Source of the DNA: Actinomycetota bacterium
GTDB lineage: Bacteria; Actinomycetota; UBA4738
Direction of reading: 5' to 3'
DNA length: 12,506 nt
NCBI GenBank assembly: GCA_005885025.1
Contig: VAYC01000074.1
Span: forward strand, 1 to 12,506
Made by a program: the position numbers and the translations under genes. Position 1 is the stretch's first letter. Each line of letters starts with the position of its first letter. This document shows, piece after piece, positions 8,128 through 12,506 of the stretch. The notes beneath the pieces are model-generated. The model saw nothing but the letters and a program-made list of their open reading frames with translations, did not search any database and was not told the DNA's origin.

Positions 8128-9005
8128 GCTGCAGCGCCCGATACGCGTTCGGCGGCTCGCAGGCGGGCGCTCCGAGCCCGCGGGTTTTCGGCCGCCTCGT
8201 GCGACGAAGCTCGAATCGGCTTCTTCGAAAGCGACAACAGGTTCGCCTCCGAGGCGATGAACCGCTTCACGATGCGGTCTTCCAACGAGTGGTACGAGAG
8301 CACCACGAGGCGCCCGCCCACCTCGAGGAGGCTTGCTGCTTGAGGAAGGGAAGCAGCAAGCTCCTCGAGTTCCCCGTTGACCTCGATGCGCAACGCCTGA
8401 AACGTTCGCCGGGCGGGATGGGGTCCTCCTCTTCGCCGGGGCACCGACCCAGCTACGATCGCGGCGAGCTCATCCGTGGTCGCGATCGGTCGGCGCTCCC
8501 GGGCTCGGACGACGGCGCGGGCGATCCGTCTTGCGAACCGCTCTTCTCCGAACTCCGCGATGACGCGGGTGAGGTCCTCTTTCCGGTAGCGGTTGACGAC
8601 ATCCGCTGCGGAGAGCCCGCTCTCCGCTTGGTGCATCCGCATGTCGAGCGGTCCGGATGTCCGGTAGCCGAAACCCCTTTCCGGATCGTCGAGCTGCATC
8701 GAGGAAACGCCCAGATCGAACAGGACACCTCCCGCGCGATCGACACCAGAGGCGACAGCAGCCTCCGCCAAGCGAGAGAACGGCGACAGCGCGGTTCGGA
8801 AGCGGCCGCCGAATTCGGACAGCCGAGCCGTAGCGATCCGCAACGCGGACGGGTCCTGGTCCACGCCCAGGACCGTCCCCACTCCGGACCGGAGCAGGGC
8901 CTCAGCGTGGCCCCCCGCGCCCACGGTCGCATCGATGACGACCGCCTTGCCGGCTAAGAGTTTCACGACCTCAGATGCGAGCGCCGGCCGGTGGGGGCTA
9001 TCCAA
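8124..9005 (-). CDS. rsmH: 16S rRNA (cytosine1402-N4)-methyltransferase RsmH (MraW)
   Basis: RsmH methylates N4 of C1402 in 16S rRNA using S-adenosylmethionine, tuning decoding in the ribosomal P site. The 293-residue protein shows the family landmarks: HRPALASEVVKLL at the N-terminus, the SAM-binding DATVGAGGHAEALL (25-38) and GVDQDPSAL (47-55), FDLGVSSMQLDDPERGFGYR (96-115), FQALRIEVNGEL (202-213), LSYHSLEDRIVKRF (236-249) and the ending NPRARSARLRAAER (274-287). No upstream in-frame ATG exists. The start is a TTG at 9005 that overlaps the last 8 bases of the small gene before it (TTGGATAG) and lacks its own Shine-Dalgarno sequence, so translation is probably coupled. Residues 213-228 are encoded by a long inverted repeat, described separately. 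Confidence 0.96.
   Translation of the reverse strand: MDSPHRPALASEVVKLLAGKAVVIDATVGAGGHAEALLRSGVGTVLGVDQDPSALRIATARLSEFGGRFRTALSPFSRLAEAAVASGVDRAGGVLFDLGVSSMQLDDPERGFGYRTSGPLDMRMHQAESGLSAADVVNRYRKEDLTRVIAEFGEERFARRIARAVVRARERRPIATTDELAAIVAGSVPRRRGGPHPARRTFQALRIEVNGELEELAASLPQAASLLEVGGRLVVLSYHSLEDRIVKRFIASEANLLSLSKKPIRASSHEAAENPRARSARLRAAERVSGAAA
8322..8369 (-). repeat. 19-bp inverted repeat (hairpin) inside rsmH
   Basis: The arms 8322-8341 and 8351-8369 pair over 19 positions with a single bulged base (8331) and a nine-base loop (8342-8350). The repeat falls exactly on codons 213-228 of rsmH. Codons in the arms (CTT, GCT, GCT, CAA, GCA, GCA) are richer in A and T than the C/G-ending codons used in the rest of the gene. 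The encoded peptide is otherwise a normal RsmH helix. No T-run follows on either strand. Its function is unknown. Confidence 0.85.
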
Positions 9006-9114
9006 GCACCCGGACGGCCAGGAGCCCCAACCCGACGTAGCTGGCCACGATCGCGGCCATCAGCCCCATCAGGTAGAAGCTCTGCCGGATCTCGGAGATC
9101 AGCGGTCCCTTCAT
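8998..9114 (-). CDS. Putative 38-residue single-pass membrane microprotein between mraZ and rsmH
   Basis: I do not recognise this gene. The ATG at 9114 has a strong Shine-Dalgarno sequence (GAGAGGAG, 9123-9130) eight bases upstream. The frame runs 38 codons to a TAG at 8998, overlapping the rsmH TTG start by 8 bases. The product begins MKGPLISEIRQSFYL and ends GLLAVRVLG. Charged residues lie near the N-terminus (K2, E8, R10), and from about residue 11 to 34 it is uninterrupted hydrophobic, with R35 near the C-terminus. A single transmembrane helix with a short N-terminal tail is the obvious reading. It may be a small membrane partner of the division machinery, or mainly a translated leader that couples rsmH to mraZ. 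The strong ribosome binding site and clean TM pattern argue for real translation; homologues were not checked. Confidence 0.78.
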   Translation of the reverse strand: MKGPLISEIRQSFYLMGLMAAIVASYVGLGLLAVRVLG

Positions 9115-9122
9115 CGCACGTG

Positions 9123-9130
9123 CTCCTCTC
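9123..9130 (-). promoter_or_regulatory. Ribosome binding site of the mraZ-rsmH microprotein
   Basis: GAGAGGAG on the minus strand lies eight bases before the ATG at 9114, in the 43-base gap after the mraZ stop. It is among the best Shine-Dalgarno matches in the cluster and is the main reason for calling this short frame a gene. The rsmH start at 9005 has no comparable site. Confidence 0.75.
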
Positions 9131-9157
9131 TGTCGCTTCGACCCCGGTTGGGTTCGA

Positions 9158-9589
9158 TCAGCCGTGCTGTGGGTCCAGCGTTCCCCCGGTGTAGGCGCCG
9201 GCGTGCTGCTGCTCGTACCGGTCCCACATCGAGCTGGGCCAGATCTCCAGCCAGTCAGAGACGCCGATCACCACGGCGTCTCGTCCCAGCCCGACCTGCG
9301 ATCGCAGCTTCTGCGGGATGACCAGGCGGCCCTGGCCGTCCAGGTCGACGCGCTCAGCGTTCCCGAAGAACATCCGGGCCCGGGCCCGGGCCACCTGGCC
9401 GGCAGCTCCCTGGGACCGGAGCTCCTCACGGCGGCGATCCCACTCAACCCGAGGAAAGGCGTAGAGGCACCCGTCCTCACCGAGGGTCAGGTAGACCCCG
9501 TCCGAGTACGGCTCCCTGAACTTGGCCGGAAGGGCCACCCGGCCCTTCGTGTCGAGCTGATAGCGGTGCTGGCCGAGCAATTCAGCCAC
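9158..9589 (-). CDS. mraZ: Transcriptional regulator / division protein MraZ
   Basis: MraZ is a DNA-binding protein with two AbrB-like swapped-hairpin domains. It heads dcw clusters and in studied species represses or modulates its own promoter. The 143-residue product shows both half-motifs: DTKGRVALPAKFREP (about 13-27) and DGQGRLVIPQKLR (about 81-93), at the usual total length. I choose GTG at 9589 because GGAGGAGAAGG (9597-9607) lies seven bases upstream and the product then starts close to the conserved GQHRYQLDTKGR. A GTG at 9619 or the TTG at 9661 would place coding sequence across the promoter at 9621-9649. The gene precedes the microprotein by 43 bases. Confidence 0.94.
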   Translation of the reverse strand: MAELLGQHRYQLDTKGRVALPAKFREPYSDGVYLTLGEDGCLYAFPRVEWDRRREELRSQGAAGQVARARARMFFGNAERVDLDGQGRLVIPQKLRSQVGLGRDAVVIGVSDWLEIWPSSMWDRYEQQHAGAYTGGTLDPQHG

Positions 9590-9596
9590 GGGGCGC

Positions 9597-9607
9597 CCTT
9601 CTCCTCC
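9597..9607 (-). promoter_or_regulatory. Ribosome binding site deciding the mraZ start
   Basis: GGAGGAGAAGG on the minus strand ends seven bases before GTG 9589. With transcription expected to begin near 9614, the leader would be about 25 bases, which fits this start and excludes upstream ones. Confidence 0.7.
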
Positions 9608-9644
9608 ACTGAGCTCCACGTTTATGCCACTAGCACTCCACCAC
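9606..9644 (-). promoter_or_regulatory. Candidate MraZ operator: phased GTGG boxes
   Basis: On the minus strand GTGG occurs at 9644-9641, 9641-9638, 9630-9627, 9619-9616 and 9609-9606. The last four are spaced 11, 11 and 10 bases, about one helical turn, and span the promoter. MraZ in other bacteria binds several short direct repeats (TGGGN-type in E. coli) about ten bases apart in its own promoter. The match in spacing, number and place supports an autoregulatory operator; the identity of the box is inferred. Confidence 0.55.
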
Positions 9645-9649
9645 GTCAA
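9621..9649 (-). promoter_or_regulatory. Promoter of mraZ and the dcw operon
   Basis: The -35 box TTGACG (9649-9644) is followed by a 17-base spacer and the -10 box CATAAA (9626-9621), giving a start near 9614. Five of six bases match the housekeeping consensus at -35 and four of six at -10, with ideal spacing. It is the only good promoter seen ahead of mraZ and probably drives the operon down to ftsW. Confidence 0.65.
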
Positions 9650-9660
9650 GATGCTCGGCA

Positions 9661-9708
9661 AAGAAAGAAGGAGGCTTGAGGGGGGCAGAAGGCCGCCGCC
9701 AGGGCGGC
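9661..9708 (-). terminator. Weak terminator candidate after the HNH gene
   Basis: Downstream of the HNH stop, GCCGC/GCGGC arms (9695-9699 and 9704-9708) can form a short GC hairpin. It is followed by a pyrimidine-rich stretch ending CTTCTTTCTTT near 9661. The T-rich part is some 20 bases beyond the stem rather than directly after it, so an efficient intrinsic terminator is doubtful. It would separate HNH transcription from the mraZ promoter. Confidence 0.3.
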
Positions 9709-9738
9709 TGGGTCACCGGGGAGGTCGGGCCGGAGGCT

Positions 9739-10218
9739 CTACAGAAAGGCTTCCCACTCGGGCTCGAGGCGACCGAGCGAGAGCCGCAGACCGTCCTTCG
9801 GAGCAAAGGGTTCGTGAAGGAGACGCAGCCCGACTTCCGAGGGGAGCCGGTTCTCCTTTCGAGAGTTGCATCGCCGGCATGCCGCCACGACGTTCTCCCA
9901 GACGTGCTCGCCGCCTCGGGACTTCGGCATCACGTGGTCCACGTTCTCCGCGGTGGCCCCGCAGTACTGGCAGGTCCAGCCATCCCGGGCGAACACTGCA
10001 CGCCTGGTCAACGCGGCCTGCGCTCGATAGGGCACGCGAACGAAGTACCGCAGGCGAACGACGGAGGGTGCGGGTAGTTCGAGATGCTCAGACCGAAACA
10101 CGATCCCGTTGGACGCAACGATGTCGGCCTTCTCCTTCAGCACGAGGACGACCGCCCTTCGGGCCGGCACGACCGCGAGGGGGTGCTCCGTCGCGTTGAG
10201 GACAAGGGATCTACCCAC
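9739..10218 (-). CDS. HNH endonuclease family protein
   Basis: This is a 159-residue HNH protein from the GTG at 10218. The N-terminal half (LVLNATEHPLAVVPARRAVV, then PSVVRLRYFVRVPY at 51-64) resembles a compact HNH family that I recall as common in actinobacteria. The C-terminal half carries the nuclease fold: zinc-type CQYC (83-86) and CRRC (114-117), DHV (94-96), GGEHVWENVV (102-111) and N118. All expected metal and catalytic positions are present. The biological substrate of this family is not established. The start is uncertain because no Shine-Dalgarno sequence is visible. An extended -10 box at 10233-10241 would start transcription about 8 bases before this GTG, suggesting near-leaderless translation; TTG at 10254 would lie upstream of that. 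It is followed by mraZ but probably transcribed separately. Confidence 0.85.
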   Translation of the reverse strand: MGRSLVLNATEHPLAVVPARRAVVLVLKEKADIVASNGIVFRSEHLELPAPSVVRLRYFVRVPYRAQAALTRRAVFARDGWTCQYCGATAENVDHVMPKSRGGEHVWENVVAACRRCNSRKENRLPSEVGLRLLHEPFAPKDGLRLSLGRLEPEWEAFL

Positions 10219-10232
10219 TGGAACCCGGGGCG

Positions 10233-10241
10233 AGTATAACA
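10233..10241 (-). promoter_or_regulatory. Extended -10 promoter of the HNH gene
   Basis: TGTTATACT on the minus strand contains TATACT (five of six bases match TATAAT) with the TGn extension. No good -35 is visible at the usual distance, which is compatible with an extended -10 promoter. The predicted start, near 10226, leaves only about 8 bases before GTG 10218. Confidence 0.5.
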
Positions 10242-10294
10242 ACGGCGCATGCAACCTCCGGGAGTCCGGTCGAAGGCCCGCCCGGTCCCGGTGC

Positions 10295-10323
10295 TTGACA
10301 TCGTGGTCTTACATGCGTGTAAT
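10295..10323 (+). promoter_or_regulatory. Strong sigma-70-like promoter for the 10330 RNA
   Basis: A perfect -35 TTGACA (10295-10300), a 17-base spacer and the -10 TGTAAT (10318-10323, five of six) predict transcription from about 10330. This is the best promoter in the window. Its start coincides with the 5' base of the long closing stem at 10332, so the folded RNA would form from its first nucleotides. Confidence 0.75.
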
Positions 10324-10329
10324 TCTGGG

Positions 10330-10469
10330 CCAGGGAAGACGGCTGCACTCCGTCAGCGAAGAAGGTCGCCCGACTGGGCTCGCGCTCATCGGTGAGCCCA
10401 GTCCAACTTGAGGGGCCGCGCGGGGCGTCTTTCAGGTAACAGGGCGGAGTGGTACCGTCTTCCCTCTTT
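10330..10469 (+). ncRNA. Putative structured RNA with 6S-like rod architecture (or moxR leader)
   Basis: The 5' and 3' ends pair perfectly over two blocks. AGGGAAGACGG (10332-10342) pairs with 10455-10465, and CACTCCG (10346-10352) pairs with 10445-10451, separated by a 3x3 internal loop. At the centre, GACTGGGCTCGC (10372-10383) pairs with 10392-10403 (12 bp including one G-U; loop 10384-10391). Between lies an asymmetric bubble of 19 bases on the left and 41 on the right. A long closing stem, a large bubble and an apical stem form the layout of 6S RNA, which binds RNA polymerase as a promoter mimic. At about 140 bases it is shorter than typical 6S RNAs. UCUUU follows the closing stem, a weak U-run. 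No signature of RNase P RNA, SRP RNA or tmRNA is present. It could instead be a 5' leader acting on moxR, since I see no clear second promoter before that gene. Confidence 0.6.
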
Positions 10470-10620
10470 CGCTCGGTCCCGCGTTCGCGCCACACCCAGG
10501 AACCGTTTGCTTGGGTTGGCCGTCTGCTCGGTGGTGGGCCGGCCTCAGGACGAGTGGCTGTGAGGTTGCAGGGACGCGGGAAAAACCGTCGCAGGCTGCT
10601 TCTCGTATTGGGAGGATAAG
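10470..10620 (+). other. Non-coding spacer before moxR
   Basis: I see no gene here. A 7-bp hairpin is possible (ACCCAGG with CTTGGGT, about 10494-10516), and a 5-bp CCTCA/TGAGG pairing lies near 10543-10565. No convincing -35/-10 pair was found for moxR, so moxR may be read from the promoter at 10295 or from an alternative sigma factor's promoter that I cannot identify. Confidence 0.4.
10610..10616 (+). promoter_or_regulatory. Ribosome binding site of moxR
   Basis: GGGAGGA, with core GGAGG at 10611-10615, lies five bases before ATG 10621 and fixes the moxR start. Confidence 0.75.
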
Positions 10621-11625
10621 ATGGCTGATCTGGTTGAGCCCGGAGGGGTCGTGGTCGCGCGCAGGGAAGCAGGCGAGTGGGAGCAATTCGCTTCTGCCTT
10701 CTCACGTGTTGCCGACAACGTCAGACAAGTCATTCAGGGAAAGGAGCAGGAGGTCCGTCTCGCCCTGGTCTGCCTCGTGGCAGAGGGGCACCTCCTGATA
10801 GAGGACGTCCCAGGGGTGGGCAAGACCATGCTGGCCAAGTCGATGGCGAGGTCCATCGACTGCTCGTTCCGCAGGATCCAGTTCACCCCCGATCTCCTGC
10901 CGACCGACGTCACGGGGGTGAACGTCTATAACCAGGAGCGCGGTGATTTCGAGTTCAAGCCCGGCGCGATTTTCGCCAACATCGTCCTCGGCGACGAGAT
11001 CAACCGGGCCAGCCCCAAGACGCAGTCGGCGCTTCTGGAGAGCATGGAGGAACGCCAGGTCACCGTGGACGGCGTCACCTATCACCTCGGCGTCCCGTTC
11101 ATGGTCGTCGCCACCCAGAACCCGATCGAGCACGAGGGCACGTATCCGCTGCCCGAGGCCCAGCTGGACCGGTTCATGATGCGGCTCTCGATCGGATATC
11201 CGAGCGCGGAATCCGAAGCCAGCATCCTCTCCACCCACGGCGTGGCCTCGACGCTCGAGGACATCGAGGCGGTCACCGACGCCCAGGGGATCTCCGAGAT
11301 GATCGAGATGGCGCGCGAGGTCCACGTGGCCCAGGCCATCCTCCGCTACATCGTGACGTTGGCCGAAGCGACCAGGCGCCACCCAGACGTGTATCTGGGC
11401 GCCAGCCCGCGGGCGTCGATCATGCTCCTGCGAGCAGCGCGCTCACTCGCGGCCTCGGATGGACGGGACTACGTGATCCCCGATGACGTGAAGGCGCTCG
11501 TGGTCCCCGTGATGTCGCACCGCATCCTGATCGCGGCCGACGCTGCGATGACCGGTCGTACACCCCAGGCGATCCTGGAGGAGCTCCTCCACCAGGTCGC
11601 GGTGCCGGTCCGAGACCGGGCCTGA
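10621..11625 (+). CDS. MoxR-family AAA+ ATPase
   Basis: MoxR ATPases act as chaperone-like AAA+ proteins that assemble or mature partner complexes, typically with neighbouring DUF58 or VWA proteins. The 334-residue product has the full ATPase set: Walker A EDVPGVGKTML (61-71, K68), Walker B IVLGDEINRA (121-130), sensor 1 ATQNP (164-168), the YPLPEAQLDRF segment with a likely arginine finger at R184 (175-185), and sensor 2 GASPRAS (260-266). The C-terminal helical lid is complete. The ATG at 10621 has GGAGG five bases upstream. The stop overlaps the DUF58 start by one base (TGATG), so the two are coupled. It is transcribed away from the dcw operon. The client complex cannot be told from the sequence; a role in envelope maturation is only suggested by the neighbourhood. 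Confidence 0.94.
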   Translation: MADLVEPGGVVVARREAGEWEQFASAFSRVADNVRQVIQGKEQEVRLALVCLVAEGHLLIEDVPGVGKTMLAKSMARSIDCSFRRIQFTPDLLPTDVTGVNVYNQERGDFEFKPGAIFANIVLGDEINRASPKTQSALLESMEERQVTVDGVTYHLGVPFMVVATQNPIEHEGTYPLPEAQLDRFMMRLSIGYPSAESEASILSTHGVASTLEDIEAVTDAQGISEMIEMAREVHVAQAILRYIVTLAEATRRHPDVYLGASPRASIMLLRAARSLAASDGRDYVIPDDVKALVVPVMSHRILIAADAAMTGRTPQAILEELLHQVAVPVRDRA

Positions 11626-12506
11626 TGCCGACCCGCCGGGGCTTTGCGGCGCTCGCAGCAGGGCTCGGTCTCTACATCGCGGCGCGGTTCGTCGGATCCG
11701 ACGACCTGCACATGGTCGCCGTGGGCATCGTCGCCCTCCCGTTCCTAGCGGCGGCGTTCGTCCAATGGAATCGCGTTCGCCTCGGCATCCATCGGCATCT
11801 GTCCGCGGTGCGCGTGTTCCCTGGAACGCGAGTCAACGTCACGCTCACGGTCGAGAACCAGGGACTGTCGACCACCCCCTTCCTCCTGCTCGAAGACACA
11901 CTCCCGTCGAGTCTCGGGAGATCGGCTCGCCTCGTGGTGACAGGGGTTCCGCAGGGAGGGAAACAGCGGGTTTCCTATTCGGTCGTCACGAGGCAGCGAG
12001 GGCGCTACACGCTGGGTCCCTTGAGCATTCAGATCACCGACCCCTTCGGGCTCGCTCGGGTGCGGATGCAGACCGCGGCGAGGAACGATCTCATCGTCTA
12101 TCCGGTGGTCGAGGAGCTGGACCGATGGGCGCTGGGGATGCATGGTGCCGGGGCGGGCGAATCCACCGTGCGCCAGCTCTTCCGCTCGGCGGCCGAGTTC
12201 TACACGATGCGCGAGTACGTAACCGGAGATGACCTGCGCCGGATCCACTGGCCAAGCGTCGCACGTACCGGCCACTTGATGATCCGGCAGGATGAAAGCA
12301 CGCGCCGATCCATCGCCACGGTGTTCCTCGACAACCGGAGCGCTGCGTTGGGTGCGTCTGGATCGCCCGCCTTCGAACGAGCCGTCTCCGTCACGGCCAC
12401 CTTGGGGCGTGTCCTGCTGCAGGCCGGGTTCGCCGTGCGATTCGCCACGGTCGACTCACCGGCTGCGCTCGTTTCGGAAGGCGCCCTCCTGGAATCCCTG
12501 GCGGCA
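11625..12506 (+). CDS. DUF58 domain protein, cut by the window end
   Basis: The gene starts with ATG at 11625, sharing one base with the moxR stop, and stays open for 294 codons to the window edge. Two N-terminal hydrophobic segments (about 7-21 and 30-46) give a membrane hairpin. A beta-rich region (about 56-160) follows, including RQRGRYTLGPLSIQITDPFG (123-142). The DUF58 signature is at about 196-214: REYVTGDDLRRIHWPSVAR. After it comes the start of a VWA-like segment with TVFLDNRSA (232-240), where a metal-site DxSxS motif is often found; here the residues are DNRS, so metal binding is uncertain. DUF58 proteins pair with MoxR ATPases, and a transglutaminase-like gene often follows, but that would be beyond the window. 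Confidence 0.92.
   Translation, partial: MPTRRGFAALAAGLGLYIAARFVGSDDLHMVAVGIVALPFLAAAFVQWNRVRLGIHRHLSAVRVFPGTRVNVTLTVENQGLSTTPFLLLEDTLPSSLGRSARLVVTGVPQGGKQRVSYSVVTRQRGRYTLGPLSIQITDPFGLARVRMQTAARNDLIVYPVVEELDRWALGMHGAGAGESTVRQLFRSAAEFYTMREYVTGDDLRRIHWPSVARTGHLMIRQDESTRRSIATVFLDNRSAALGASGSPAFERAVSVTATLGRVLLQAGFAVRFATVDSPAALVSEGALLESLAA

Noticed and set aside
9370..9390. A tandem CCCGGG-type hexamer in mraZ
   Set aside because: It encodes an Ala-Arg repeat (RARAR) in a helix between the two MraZ domains. It is too short to call a functional repeat.
9590..9661. An upstream start of mraZ at TTG 9661 or GTG 9619
   Set aside because: The region holds the -35 and -10 boxes and the operator-like repeats. 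A strong ribosome binding site favours GTG 9589, and the extra residues lie outside the MraZ domain.
10531..10557. GTGG boxes before moxR as a second MraZ site
   Set aside because: Only GTGG at 10531, 10534 and 10554 are present, without regular 10-11 base phasing or an associated promoter, so this is within chance for GC-rich DNA.
10219..10620. RNase P RNA, SRP RNA, tmRNA or a known riboswitch in the large gap
   Set aside because: I looked on both strands for the RNase P core (GAGGAAAGTC and ACAGAA types), the SRP GGAAGGAAGC core, a tmRNA tag or tRNA-like end and the cobalamin box, and found none.
1..12506. CRISPR arrays, tRNA or rRNA genes, insertion sequences, prophage or attachment sites
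   Set aside because: No spaced direct repeats of CRISPR size, cloverleaf sequences, transposase frames or terminal repeats were seen. The window is conserved chromosomal housekeeping DNA.

Overview
The window is high-GC bacterial DNA carrying most of a division and cell wall (dcw) cluster on the minus strand. At its right edge a divergent MoxR-DUF58 pair runs on the plus strand. The gene content, the high GC, the SVNK active-site motif in FtsI and a small HNH protein of a type I associate with actinobacteria suggest a member of Actinomycetota, probably an uncultured or deep-branching one. MurE carries the DNPR motif of meso-diaminopimelate-adding enzymes, so the peptidoglycan is probably of the meso-DAP type. 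The lineage is inferred from gene style, not from a database search.

Layout, in minus-strand transcription order (right to left): HNH endonuclease (10218-9739); a 149-base gap holding a weak terminator candidate and a good promoter; mraZ (9589-9158); an unannotated 38-residue membrane microprotein (9114-8998); rsmH (9005-8124); ftsL (8127-7762); ftsI (7765-5978); murE (5964-4405); murF (4408-3005); mraY (3008-1956); murD (1959-577); and ftsW, which runs off the left end. Five junctions are 4-base ATGA or GTGA overlaps, so this is one tightly coupled operon. MurE, MurF and MurD build the UDP-MurNAc-pentapeptide, MraY moves it to the lipid carrier (lipid I), and FtsW and FtsI polymerise and crosslink septal peptidoglycan with the help of FtsL. 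MraZ is the usual autoregulator at the head of such clusters. Its promoter here is studded with GTGG boxes at 10-11 base spacing.

The 402-base gap between the HNH gene and moxR (10219-10620) is the least ordinary part. A near-consensus plus-strand promoter (TTGACA, 17 bases, TGTAAT) sits just upstream of about 140 bases that can fold into a long rod: an 18-bp two-part closing stem, a large asymmetric central bubble and a 12-bp apical hairpin. This is the architecture of 6S-type RNAs. It could also be a structured leader of moxR. I do not recognise it as a named family.

On the plus strand, moxR (10621-11625) and a DUF58 gene (from 11625, cut by the window end) overlap by one base and form the usual AAA-ATPase plus DUF58/VWA-like pair. 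Other items worth attention are a 19-bp near-perfect inverted repeat inside rsmH built from atypical codons, and a GC-rich hairpin at the 5' end of murE.
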